From Bacteroidota bacterium (GTDB taxonomy: Bacteria; Bacteroidota; Bacteroidia; Bacteroidales; Bacteroidaceae), in the NCBI GenBank assembly GCA_023426145.1, contig JAFABG010000034.1:102510-166509 (forward strand): DNA of 64,000 nucleotides, in the 5' to 3' direction. The notes below the pieces were generated by a model that saw nothing but the letters and a program-made list of their open reading frames with translations, had not been told where the DNA came from and searched no databases. Below, piece after piece: positions 11,001 to 19,596 of the stretch. The position numbers were made by a program, and so were the translations under genes. Position 1 is the stretch's first letter, and every line of letters begins with the position of its first letter.

Positions 11001-11124
11001 GTATGCTGGCACCAATGGCCGATTCGCCTTTGGTATCAACTACTCGTCCGGTGATCTGCTTGTTCTGCGCATACATCCATTGGCTGAATGTGGCGAGGCA
11101 GAGTATCAGTATAAAATTCTTCAT
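8041..11124 (-). CDS. SusC-like TonB-dependent transporter (pair 2)
   Basis: A 1027-residue SusC transporter. The signal peptide MKNFILILCLATF...YAQ is followed by a carboxypeptidase-D-like domain (ITGRVVDTKGESAIGASI), a standard TonB box region EVLDEVVVVGYGAQ, and the plug with VYGVRGANGVMLITTKRG. The barrel ends in FGVNIKF with the terminal Phe needed for BAM assembly. It imports oligosaccharides together with the SusD encoded 12 bp downstream. It follows the LamG surface protein by 19 bp, placing it second in the operon. The presence of a textbook TonB box here, and its absence in the pair 1 transporter, is the main visible difference between the two. Confidence 0.96.
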   Translation of the reverse strand: MKNFILILCLATFSQWMYAQNKQITGRVVDTKGESAIGASILEKGTTNGTITDFDGNFKLTVGPKAVLQISYIGYKTQEIPVTNKTKLNITMEEDTEVLDEVVVVGYGAQKKESVVGAISQVSSKELLKSPAANISQAIAGKIPGVITSQTSGAPGSDDMKIYIRGRASFAGDNQPLILVDGVEREFTQIAPDDIESISTLKDASATAVYGVRGANGVMLITTKRGKEQKPTVSLTTNWQIQSPTRQDTYLDSYNSVVLLEEALANDGLPSQYSASDIEMYKKSSAGQLSGVDALLYPNVDWYDTVLRSSAPAQRYNVNIQGGTKRMRYFTSAEYYNQQGLFKEFSQDEYGNKSNSSFKRFAFRANLDFLMTKELTLSVNFGTRFEERRGPNSNESRNGTYSQAFYEMNHTPGWLFPVSYTVGEGEDQKTLYSGSSQYQNNIVARFAKAGFFRSTNTINETNFIVDYKMDWLTQGLAAKGMVSFDYDAYYMRAFNADFATYELNDRSNYNSIDAYTQFNTDTELVYQGNNQTTTYKLYMEFQLNWARKFGKHDITAMALYNQNDYRYQANLAERYQGLVGRATYGYDDRYLAEVNFGYNGSENFMRGKRFGFFPSFSIGWRISNEAFMKGTETWLNNLKIRASYGEVGNDVYKVNGVKQRFLYQAVWTQVANDYHFGTTGYTGIYESQYPNYAVTWERAHKYNLGLEFGLWNGLLNGNIDVFYEKRNNILTPYLTRPQWVGVNMAAGNLGETNNKGFEIELKHANHIGKDFIYNASLTFSHARNEILNMDEPATKTDYRKQEGHPINQYFGLVCDGFVTQSDLNKSNFPVSTFGNVKVGDLKYRDMNGDGFIDNRDETFIGYSDVPENTYALSLGCEYKGIGFSIMFQGVDHVSRYYDAEAMYAFVNGGKVKEHHLNRWNPNQSEAYNLANAKYPLLHYDSYGDHNQRKNSFFLKNGNFLRLKNIELSYSLPAKWIKKVAMNECRVYVNANNLITWDKLDGLCDPESEGSNRYPIMKTVNFGVNIKF

Positions 11125-11143
11125 GTATACTAAACTTTAAGGT

Positions 11144-13453
11144 TTAATTTTTTTTCTTTTTCATAATAGCCTGTATCTCATCGGCTGCTAGCGCTTTGTT
11201 GTAGATAGCAATATCGTCGAACATAAATCCTGGATCAGGATCACCCCATGTCCATGCCTGATTCCCGCCTAATGAGATATATTTCAGGTCTGCACCGTTG
11301 GTGAATATACCGGAGATTGTATTACCGTCACCGCTACCAGACACTTTCCATGAGTTGGCGACTTCTCCATCAATGTAAATTTTGCACGTGGTAGCCGTAA
11401 GAACAGCCGTGTAAAGATGCCACTCATGATCTTTCAGCCAGTCTTCTTCACAAACGATTCCATCAGCAGCATACTCCGAGCAATAAGCGGTGTTTACACC
11501 TTTCTCATTTTGTGCGGCGGTGAAGTCAGTCCATCCGTTACAGTTTATCTGAGCGAGTCCGCGGGATTGCAAGACAAACATCGGCCATTTATTCTCTGAT
11601 CCTGCCGAAGGTTCGTTTCCATAAGCCGTGAACAAAGGTGAATAACGATAATCATCTGATCCTCCTGCATTTTTAGCGTTTACCCATACACTGATACTTA
11701 CTTCCTGAGATTCTACAGAGTGAGAAAGAGCGTCCTGCGGCAACATCAGATAATTAGTTCCTTTAGCACCAGGTACATTTTGGAATACCTGTCCGAAACC
11801 TTTGTCTCCTACTGAAGATATCTTGCCTGAACCCACAATTTTTGCATCTCCAGCTCCTTCTTCAAAGGTATTGATGTAGACAGGAGTCGGTAGAGCTAAG
11901 GTCTTGTCTTCCATAATCTGTTTGATCTGTTCTGGAGACAATTCTTTGTTATAGACTGCGAAGTCGTCAAACATAAATCCTGGATCGGGATCGGACCAGT
12001 CAAATGCCTGATTTCCACCTAAAGTGATATACTTGTAGTTGGCGCCATAAATGAGTGCGCCATCAATAACGTTGTTATCTCCGGTACCAGCTACCTTCCA
12101 TTCGTTTTTCAATTCGCCATCCATGTATACTTTGGCGGAAGTAGCAGTGAGAGTTGCTGTATAGTAATGCCATTGATGATCTGCCAACCAGTCAGTGGCG
12201 TCATGATATAAAGCGTTGACACCATTTACATTCTGTCCATCATCAAAGTTACACCATCCGGCATTATTCAGTTGTAATGTTCCTCTGACGTACAATGCAA
12301 ACATTGGCCAGTTATCTGAATTGGCGTTTCCTGCTATGCCCGGTGCTTGTCCGTGAGCGCTGAATAATGGTGACCACATATAAGTAGAGGAGATTCCGGC
12401 ATCCTTTGCATTCACCCACATACCGATCGACATTTCCTTTGTTTCGGCAGAATGCGACATTACATCATCCGGAAGTAATAAATAATTCTGACGCATTCCT
12501 CCAGAGATGTTTTTGAATACAGTTCCGAAAGCGCTATTATCATCCGTAACGAAGGTCCCGCCGCCAATAATCTGAAGTCCGGTAGTCGTTTCAAAATTAG
12601 CCTTATAAACAGGATTTGGCACGTATACACCACCACCGATATTGGGCCCTTGAGCGTCGCTATCTGAGAAGGTGTTTGTCCAGATCTTCAAATCATCGTA
12701 ATAGGCTTCGGCTGTTTTCGTATCAGATCCATAGCCTAAATATATATAGGTGGCAGATGACAATAAATTGATTATATTCGAATAATCGAAGTCACCTACG
12801 CTCACAGCCCTTGTCTTTCCGGAACTGATGTTGGCATGATTGTTAGTATCGTATTTTTTGGTTCCATCGATATAAATAGCATATCCTTTTTGTGTGAAAG
12901 TCAAAGCAACATAATGCCATGTTCCGTAAGGCATTGCATTCGTTACACTAACTTCCGGATCATTTACGTCCAGATAGCCCCCTGTTCCGGTATAGCTCAT
13001 AAAAGCATTCGCGGTGAAATACAGTCTGTTAGTTCCGTCGCTGAAAGAAATCAGCGCACCTTTAGGGTCTGTTTTTGTCGATTTTACGAAGAAACTGAAT
13101 GAGACTCCTGTCTGGACATCGGCACCGATAAGAGGGTTAGGAATGCGTAGATATCCGCCGTTGGCGTGCATAACTCCACTTTCTCTCTTGTCATCCTGTA
13201 TAATTTCTGGTATCTCCTGGTTTGCACTATATGCAAAACCTTCACCCGATATGGGTGTTTGCCCTTCGGCAGCAGTAGAGTTGAAATTTTCATCAAATGT
13301 GAATTCGGCTATTAATTTCGCGGAGGTATCCGGCTTTGCCGGAAGTTTCTGGTTTCCTGCTGGTGGGTCAGCTTCTCCCCAATCCTGACAAGAACTCATG
13401 CTGAGAACGGTAAGAATTGCCATAAGTAGTAACGGCCATTTCCTTGTCTTCAT
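11144..13453 (-). CDS. Surface lipoprotein with three LamG/ConA-like domains (likely arabinan-binding protein)
   Basis: I start at the ATG at 13453, giving MKTRKWPLLLMAIL...SSC, a lipoprotein signal with Cys 22; an upstream in-frame codon at 13513 falls inside the promoter. The 769-residue protein has no catalytic motif that I recognise. It holds three concanavalin-like (LamG) domains. The second and third are clear duplicates, each ending in DPDPGFMFDD.A.YNK.L and an I..IM helix, and each containing an HEW/HQW...YTA.LT motif. The gene is first in the SusCD operon and takes the place of the surface glycan-binding protein of other PULs. Its inferred job is to hold arabinan at the cell surface. 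Enzymatic activity cannot be excluded from sequence alone. Confidence 0.85.
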   Translation of the reverse strand: MKTRKWPLLLMAILTVLSMSSCQDWGEADPPAGNQKLPAKPDTSAKLIAEFTFDENFNSTAAEGQTPISGEGFAYSANQEIPEIIQDDKRESGVMHANGGYLRIPNPLIGADVQTGVSFSFFVKSTKTDPKGALISFSDGTNRLYFTANAFMSYTGTGGYLDVNDPEVSVTNAMPYGTWHYVALTFTQKGYAIYIDGTKKYDTNNHANISSGKTRAVSVGDFDYSNIINLLSSATYIYLGYGSDTKTAEAYYDDLKIWTNTFSDSDAQGPNIGGGVYVPNPVYKANFETTTGLQIIGGGTFVTDDNSAFGTVFKNISGGMRQNYLLLPDDVMSHSAETKEMSIGMWVNAKDAGISSTYMWSPLFSAHGQAPGIAGNANSDNWPMFALYVRGTLQLNNAGWCNFDDGQNVNGVNALYHDATDWLADHQWHYYTATLTATSAKVYMDGELKNEWKVAGTGDNNVIDGALIYGANYKYITLGGNQAFDWSDPDPGFMFDDFAVYNKELSPEQIKQIMEDKTLALPTPVYINTFEEGAGDAKIVGSGKISSVGDKGFGQVFQNVPGAKGTNYLMLPQDALSHSVESQEVSISVWVNAKNAGGSDDYRYSPLFTAYGNEPSAGSENKWPMFVLQSRGLAQINCNGWTDFTAAQNEKGVNTAYCSEYAADGIVCEEDWLKDHEWHLYTAVLTATTCKIYIDGEVANSWKVSGSGDGNTISGIFTNGADLKYISLGGNQAWTWGDPDPGFMFDDIAIYNKALAADEIQAIMKKKKN

Positions 13454-13502
13454 AGATATTGATATTAATGGTTTAACAATAATTCTACTTGTTGTAGTGT
13501 TA

Positions 13503-13559
13503 CAAAAATACAACCAATGAGTCTATTTAGGGTGGACAAATGAATTTTCGAGGTGGATA
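13503..13559 (-). promoter_or_regulatory. Promoter and paired HTCS-type operator of the SusCD operon
   Basis: On the minus strand the Bacteroides -7 element TATTTTTG lies at 13510-13503. Two direct boxes lie upstream, TATCCACC (13559-13552) and TGTCCACC (13538-13531), with starts exactly 21 bp apart. The nearer box is 20 bases from the -7, where a -33 element would sit, and no good TTG is present. This suggests an activator-dependent promoter. The same layout occurs ahead of the GH43-GH51-GH43 operon. Confidence 0.75.
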
Positions 13560-13611
13560 AACGGCTATATAAGTGTCTTATTTACACTTTGAGTGCAATT
13601 TTGAATGGAAG

Positions 13612-16600
13612 TTATTCTTCATTGTTCAGTAGAGTGCTTGGTGTCACATTGAAATGTTTGGTGAAGCATCTTGTAAAATATTTGGGATCATTGAATCCTA
13701 CCTCATAGGCTACTTCTGCTATATTCATATTCTTCGTTTCCCGATTCTTCAGAATTAATTCACGTGCGATGTTCAGTCTGTAATTTCGGATGAACTGTCC
13801 GGCGGACTGACCGATTAAGTTTTGCAGTTTCTTGTTCAGTAGGCTTTTGCTTACTCCGGCAGCTTCACAGAAATCGCTGACTTCAAAATATGAGTTCTTG
13901 TAGTTTTCTTTAATAACTTCCATCACTTGATTGAGAAACTTCTTATCACCGGATTCTTCTTCCATATTGAGTACTTCCACATTCATATCAAGCGTAAATT
14001 TACGTTGATAGCGCTTCCGGTTTTCCAAAATATTTTCAATTCTGGTCAATAATAGCGTTTCATCAAAAGGTTTCAGTAGATATTCGTCTACTCCTATACG
14101 ATAACTTTCCAGTCGGGCTTCTTGTGAAGTTTTGGCGGTCAGCATTAGGAAAGGAATATGCGAAATGGCAAATGTTTCCTTCACCTTTCGGGATAGCTTG
14201 ATTCCGTCCATTACAGGCATCATCAAGTCACTGATAATAAAGTCTGTCGGATTACTGTTTAGTATATGCAATGCTTCTTCTCCATTAGCAGCTTCCAATA
14301 CATGATATTGTTCGCGAAGAATAGACCGGATATATCCTCGCATATCAGCATTGTCCTCCACGACCAAGATATTTAAAGCCTCTTTTTCTTTCGGACAGCC
14401 AGCATCCTGGATAGGGATTGAGGACGCATTATTGTGATCAATAATGATTGTCTTATCGTCTTTCCCTTCTTCTCTTTGCATGGGGAGGAGGATACGGAAG
14501 GAACATCCTGAATGACGGTTATTGAATGCCTTGATTTCTCCGCCGTGCATTTGTACAATTCGCTTGCAGAGGTATAAACCGATACCAGTGCCTGCTTGTC
14601 CATATACGGGATATTTTACTTGATTCTGCGACTGGTAGAAGCGATTGAAAATCCGGTTGAGATCTTCTACAGGAATGCCCGAGCCACTATCCTTGACGCA
14701 AATATACAAAGTCTCCTTTTCACCGTTTTTGGCAGAAAGAGCAGATATGTAGAGCGATACAGTCCCTCCGTTAGGCGTAAACTTGATGGCGTTACTCAAC
14801 AGATTGGTGACCACCTTGCGCATTGCTTCCTCATCATACAAAATCTCTGGTGTTTTCATCCGATAATAGCGTTTGAGCACAATATTCCGTTCTTGGGCGA
14901 ATACTTCAAACGGGGTGATGAGTGAATCGATGAATTTCAAAAAGTTTCCTCGAGTCTTCACGATCTCCAGCTTGCCAGACTCTACCTTTCGAAAATCCAT
15001 CAACTGATTAACGAGTGACAATAAATATTTAGAATTACGTTCCACGAAGTTCAATTGCTCAATGACTTGTGGATTGTGGCTTAATTTTAATGCACGTTCA
15101 ATAGGGCCGATAATGAGAGTAATTGGGGTGCGGAATTCGTGTGTAATATTGGTAAAGAATGAAATCCTGTCAAGCGTCAATTCCTGCACCTTGCGCGACA
15201 TGCGAACCAGTTGTGCCTTCTGTTTCGTGATTTTTTCATTCTGCTGAATCAATATCTTGTTTTGGCGAGACAACTCATCCGTTTGATTTTCTAAAAGATA
15301 TTTCTGTTGTTCCAGTTCGTGAGTACGTTCTTCTACCGTGCGGTGTAGATATTCTTTTTGTCGTTTCAAATTACGGATGCGCCATTGATAGAATTGCCAT
15401 ACACTGACGGATAACAATAAGATGATTAATAGAATGAACCATATCGTTTTATAGAAATAAGGAACAATCGTAATTTTGAGTTCCGTTATGTTTTCTCCCT
15501 CGTTCTCACCGTCAGGAGTATATTTCACTTGTAGAGTATATGAACCGGGAGGTAAATTTGTATAACTGGCGAAACGCCGATTGCTCGGAACCTGTACCCA
15601 TTTATCGTCAAAACCGACTAGGCGATAATTGTATATGGCTGTATTATTTGACTCAAAATTGAGGGCAGCAAATTCAAGTGAAAAAGACTTTTCTTTTTCA
15701 TGCAGTCTCAGTTCCGTCGTTATCGCAATATCTTCTGGCAGGTATTTGCTGCCAGGTAATATTTCTTCATTGCCTATCCTCAGACGGGTGAAACGTATTT
15801 TGGCCGCTGGAAGAGGAACCGTCGGACGATTGCTTTCGATTGCAACCAGTCCGCCTACACTGCCGAAATAAAGTAGGTCATGAGACGAACCGCACGAAGC
15901 ATTCCAATAAAACTGTGTGTCGATCAGGCCATCTTGTACGGTATAGTTAACGAAACGATTCTCGCTCTGGTGATAGCAAGAGAGCTTATTGTTGGTACTG
16001 ATCCATAAGTTACCGTTGTTATCTTCCAGTATTCCCCGAACACTGTTATTCGCTAGTCCTTGTTCTTTACTATAAGCAATAAACTGTTCCTTTCCCTGTG
16101 CATCTATTTTTCGTTTATAAATGCCGTATCCATTACTACCTAGCCATAACGACCCGTCCTTACCTTCATAAAAGCAGGTTATTTTCTCAATCAGGCGAGA
16201 AGACGGATCGTCTAGTTTATAGTTGAGGTGCCTATATTGGAATTCTCCTTTTGAAGAACGAGAATGCAAATCAATGATATAAACTCCTTCCAGACAGCCC
16301 ACCCAGAGTTTGCCCTCCTTATCGATGATAGAACCGATACAACCATGGATATTTTCAGCAGCTTTATCTGGTAGCGGAGCAGTTATTTCCTTTTTTATTG
16401 GATCATAGAAATAGAGTCCTTGATTGGCGCCTATCCATATACCTTTATTAATAGAATCATAATTTAATGCTCCGATAAAATCAATAGGAAAGCTTCCACT
16501 GATCTGAGAAGAAATCACCTTTATTGTTTGTCGGGGAGCTTTCAGATCAAGCAGATTGAGCCCCCCTCCCCATGTGCCTATCCATAAATGATTGTCGGCA

Positions 16601-17874
16601 TCTGCAGTCAGGGCACTGACTGAATTGTGGCTTAACCCTCCATGTTCACGTGTATAATGGGTGAATTTTTCGCTATTTCGTTCTTTTCGGTTCAGTCCGC
16701 CTTCCACAGTTCCTACCCATAAAGTTCCGTAGACATCTTCATAAATAGCATTGACTGGATTATAGGATAAACTTGAGGGAATTTCCTTGTCATGCCGATA
16801 GCTTCGTATAGATAGTTGCCGTGGATTTAACAGATTGATACCTCCGGTCTCCGTACCGAACCAAATATGTTCTCCATCAGTCAATATGCAATTTATAAAG
16901 TTACTGTTCAGCAGATTACTTCCGCCATTAGGGAGATCACAAGCTATACGCTCAAAATCATCCGTCATTGGGCGATAAATATTAATTCCACGGAGTGTTG
17001 CGACGATTAACTGTTTATCGTTGGTGATAGCTAAACTTGTCAGATAATTTTGCGACAGAGAATAGGGGTTGTTGGCCTCATGCTCATATTGTTTGATCAC
17101 ATTGCCGCTTTTATTATAACGGAATAATCCGCGGTCACTAGAAATCCAAACTTCATTCTCTTTGCTGAGGAAATCCGAAATATAAGTTCCTGCTTCGAAC
17201 TTCAGACAGTCGGCTATGGGGGTGGTTACCAGTTTGTTTTGCGGACTTAATGCCACTTTTTGTATTTCTCCATTCGTTCCCATCCATATTTTCCCATCTT
17301 CATCAATATCTTTCAGCGCAATATCCGGACCATTTAGAGGGATAGAACTGAGTGTGGATAGCATTTCCACTTCCCCTTTAGCATTAAATTCTATGCGGTG
17401 AAGAGCATTGTCGCAATACAGCCAGATGCAGCCTCGCGTATCTTTCATAACACGGGTAGCCGGTAGTTCCAATATTGGGGGAAGTATCCCTTTCGGGTCA
17501 TGAGGGATAATTCGTTTTAAAGTAGATAAGTCAATAATATCCGTTCCTCCTTCGGAGACGATCCAAAGGCGTTGGAATGCGTCCTCACAGACGTTGCGTA
17601 TAAAGTTGCTTTTCAGTTTGCACTCATGATTATTAGAGGTGTAGTTTACAAACTCATAGCCGTCATAGCGAGAAAGTCCGCCTCCTGCAGTCGAAATCCA
17701 CAAAAAACCCCGACTGTCTTTGTAAAGATCATCGATAAAATTATGTGGTAGCCCCTCACTCATGGTTACATACGTAATATTATAACGGTCGGAAAAAAGT
17801 TCCTGTGCTCGAACTTGTCCGGCTAGAGAATAAATACTATAGGTTATAAGGTATATGAGTAAGTGCTTTTTCAT
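13612..17874 (-). CDS. Hybrid two-component system sensor/regulator (HTCS) of the arabinan PUL
   Basis: I place the start at the ATG at 17874 (MKKHLLIYLITYSIYSL, a signal peptide cut near VRAQE). The periplasmic part has repeated two-bladed propeller motifs (SRGFLWISTAGGGLSRYDG and similar) and a Y_Y_Y domain near residues 690-760. One membrane helix follows (FILLIILLLSVSVWQ). The cytoplasmic part has a histidine kinase (ITHEFRTPITLI; NLLSNAIKFTPNGG; GTGIGLYL), a receiver domain with the phospho-acceptor Asp in ISDLMMPVMDG, and a C-terminal AraC-type HTH. One protein thus senses oligosaccharide and binds DNA. At 1420 residues it has normal HTCS size. It sits between the two operons it most likely activates. 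Confidence 0.96.
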   Translation of the reverse strand: MKKHLLIYLITYSIYSLAGQVRAQELFSDRYNITYVTMSEGLPHNFIDDLYKDSRGFLWISTAGGGLSRYDGYEFVNYTSNNHECKLKSNFIRNVCEDAFQRLWIVSEGGTDIIDLSTLKRIIPHDPKGILPPILELPATRVMKDTRGCIWLYCDNALHRIEFNAKGEVEMLSTLSSIPLNGPDIALKDIDEDGKIWMGTNGEIQKVALSPQNKLVTTPIADCLKFEAGTYISDFLSKENEVWISSDRGLFRYNKSGNVIKQYEHEANNPYSLSQNYLTSLAITNDKQLIVATLRGINIYRPMTDDFERIACDLPNGGSNLLNSNFINCILTDGEHIWFGTETGGINLLNPRQLSIRSYRHDKEIPSSLSYNPVNAIYEDVYGTLWVGTVEGGLNRKERNSEKFTHYTREHGGLSHNSVSALTADADNHLWIGTWGGGLNLLDLKAPRQTIKVISSQISGSFPIDFIGALNYDSINKGIWIGANQGLYFYDPIKKEITAPLPDKAAENIHGCIGSIIDKEGKLWVGCLEGVYIIDLHSRSSKGEFQYRHLNYKLDDPSSRLIEKITCFYEGKDGSLWLGSNGYGIYKRKIDAQGKEQFIAYSKEQGLANNSVRGILEDNNGNLWISTNNKLSCYHQSENRFVNYTVQDGLIDTQFYWNASCGSSHDLLYFGSVGGLVAIESNRPTVPLPAAKIRFTRLRIGNEEILPGSKYLPEDIAITTELRLHEKEKSFSLEFAALNFESNNTAIYNYRLVGFDDKWVQVPSNRRFASYTNLPPGSYTLQVKYTPDGENEGENITELKITIVPYFYKTIWFILLIILLLSVSVWQFYQWRIRNLKRQKEYLHRTVEERTHELEQQKYLLENQTDELSRQNKILIQQNEKITKQKAQLVRMSRKVQELTLDRISFFTNITHEFRTPITLIIGPIERALKLSHNPQVIEQLNFVERNSKYLLSLVNQLMDFRKVESGKLEIVKTRGNFLKFIDSLITPFEVFAQERNIVLKRYYRMKTPEILYDEEAMRKVVTNLLSNAIKFTPNGGTVSLYISALSAKNGEKETLYICVKDSGSGIPVEDLNRIFNRFYQSQNQVKYPVYGQAGTGIGLYLCKRIVQMHGGEIKAFNNRHSGCSFRILLPMQREEGKDDKTIIIDHNNASSIPIQDAGCPKEKEALNILVVEDNADMRGYIRSILREQYHVLEAANGEEALHILNSNPTDFIISDLMMPVMDGIKLSRKVKETFAISHIPFLMLTAKTSQEARLESYRIGVDEYLLKPFDETLLLTRIENILENRKRYQRKFTLDMNVEVLNMEEESGDKKFLNQVMEVIKENYKNSYFEVSDFCEAAGVSKSLLNKKLQNLIGQSAGQFIRNYRLNIARELILKNRETKNMNIAEVAYEVGFNDPKYFTRCFTKHFNVTPSTLLNNEE

Positions 17875-17961
17875 AAATGCATGTATTAGTATGGGCAAAG
17901 TTAGAAGAATCTCTTTAATCACGAAAAAGGGAAAGACCTTCTTTTCTGTATATTATCAGAT

Positions 17962-18019
17962 TGTCCACCAATCGTGTTCGTATGTCCACCTTCAATAGGG
18001 GAAACAGGGCTTATTTTTG
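17962..18019 (+). promoter_or_regulatory. Promoter and paired HTCS-type operator of the GH43-GH51-GH43 operon
   Basis: Two copies of TGTCCACC lie at 17962-17969 and 17983-17990, starts 21 bp apart. After 21 bases comes the -7 element TATTTTTG (18012-18019), and the start codon is 33 bases further on. Orientation, spacing and box sequence match the site ahead of the SusCD operon. Confidence 0.75.
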
Positions 18020-18051
18020 TAATATAATTGATGAACGAATACACTCAAGTT

Positions 18052-19572
18052 ATGAAAAAATCGTTTTTGCCCCTTCTTATACTGGCAGGTAGCTTCTTGG
18101 CAAGTTGCACTTCTATTGTGTTCACTCCGTCCCCTTCTGTTAATCCTTGGGATGATAATTATTTATCCGTAGCAAAAATGGAAGACTACCGGCAATGGGG
18201 AGCATACAATGTACACGATCCGTCGTGCCGGAAGCTGGGCGACTATTACTATATGTATTCTACAGACGCAATTTTCGGTGAAAACCGGAAAGAGGCGAGA
18301 GAGAAAGGCGTGCCGTTGGGATTTATTCAAATGCGTCGTTCCAAAGACTTGGTACACTGGGAATTTTTGGGATGGGCATTTCCCGAAATACCGGAAGAAG
18401 CCGTTCAATGGGTACAGTCTCATGCGAGAGGGCAGGGAACAACCAATATCTGGGCACCGTATATCATTCCCTATAAAGACAGCTATCGCCTTTACTATTG
18501 CGTATCCGCATTCGGACGCAAAACATCTTATATTGGTCTTGCTGAATCAGCTTCTCCCGAAGGGCCGTGGACACAGAAAGGCTGTGTTGTTAAAACAGAT
18601 AACCTAACCGCTATGAATGCCATAGATCCGAGTGTTATAGCTGACGAAAACACCGGTAAATGGTGGATGCACTATGGCTCCTTCTTTGGTGGCCTGTATT
18701 GTGTGGAACTCAATCCTGAAACTGGCTTGGTTTTGCACGAAGGCGATTTGGGGCATCTAGTTGCTCGTCGGGCTAATTATCGAAAAGACAATCTTGAAGC
18801 TCCCGAAATTATCTACTATCCTGAGCAAAAACAATATTATCTTTTTACGTCCTACGATCCACTGATGACCACCTATAACGTTCGCGTTAGTCGTTCAGAC
18901 AAAGCCGAAGGTCCCTTCACCGATTATTTCGGTAAGGCCGTGCAAGACACTACCAATAACTTCCCGATACTGACAGCTCCCTACCGTTTTCAGCATCATC
19001 CCGGATGGGCAGGTACGGCTCATTGCGGCGTATTTAGTGATGGAAAAGGGCAATATTTCATGGCACATCAAGGACGACTATCGCCACAGAATCATTTGAT
19101 GGTACTGCATATACGTCAATTATTCTTCACTCCAGACGGTTGGCCGGTTGCTTCACCCGAACGATATGCCGGCACGACGCCTCGTTCGTTTTCAAAAGCC
19201 GATTTAGCTGGAGAATGGGAGATTGTACGCGTGAGAGAACCGAAGCATGAGCGGCAGTTAGAAGCCGGTCAAATCCTTTGGGGAGAAGGCGAACTGAAAG
19301 AAGAAGAGTCAAATTTATCCACTCGTTTCACCCTGCGTTCCGATGGCAGTATAGCAGGACAGACGTATGACGAAGCATGGAAAATTGTTCAAATGAATGG
19401 AAAATGGTCCTTTTTGAAGGATAAGCAACTATTAATGCTCCATTTGGACGATGAAAAGTTAGATAATCTGATTATCTTTGCGGGACATGATTGGGAGAAT
19501 GAAACCGAAACCATTCTCTTTACCGGCCTTGATAGCCGAGGACGTTCTGTCTGGGGGAAAAGAATAAAATAA
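18052..19572 (+). CDS. GH43 arabinanase/arabinofuranosidase lipoprotein
   Basis: The start is the ATG at 18052 (MKKSFLPLLILAG...ASC), a lipoprotein signal; upstream in-frame TTG and ATG codons lie almost on the -7 element. The 506-residue protein has the three GH43 acids: Asp56 in NVHDPS, Asp192 in NAIDPS and Glu249 in EAPEII. A C-terminal beta-sandwich (about 350-506) is typical of arabinan-active GH43 enzymes. It is the first gene of the plus-strand enzyme operon, 24 bp before the GH51 gene. The equivalent in B. thetaiotaomicron, from memory BT0367, was reported to be an endo-arabinanase. The family is certain and the mode of cleavage is inferred. Confidence 0.92.
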   Translation: MKKSFLPLLILAGSFLASCTSIVFTPSPSVNPWDDNYLSVAKMEDYRQWGAYNVHDPSCRKLGDYYYMYSTDAIFGENRKEAREKGVPLGFIQMRRSKDLVHWEFLGWAFPEIPEEAVQWVQSHARGQGTTNIWAPYIIPYKDSYRLYYCVSAFGRKTSYIGLAESASPEGPWTQKGCVVKTDNLTAMNAIDPSVIADENTGKWWMHYGSFFGGLYCVELNPETGLVLHEGDLGHLVARRANYRKDNLEAPEIIYYPEQKQYYLFTSYDPLMTTYNVRVSRSDKAEGPFTDYFGKAVQDTTNNFPILTAPYRFQHHPGWAGTAHCGVFSDGKGQYFMAHQGRLSPQNHLMVLHIRQLFFTPDGWPVASPERYAGTTPRSFSKADLAGEWEIVRVREPKHERQLEAGQILWGEGELKEEESNLSTRFTLRSDGSIAGQTYDEAWKIVQMNGKWSFLKDKQLLMLHLDDEKLDNLIIFAGHDWENETETILFTGLDSRGRSVWGKRIK

Positions 19573-19596
19573 CCATATATAATTTATTGAAAAACC

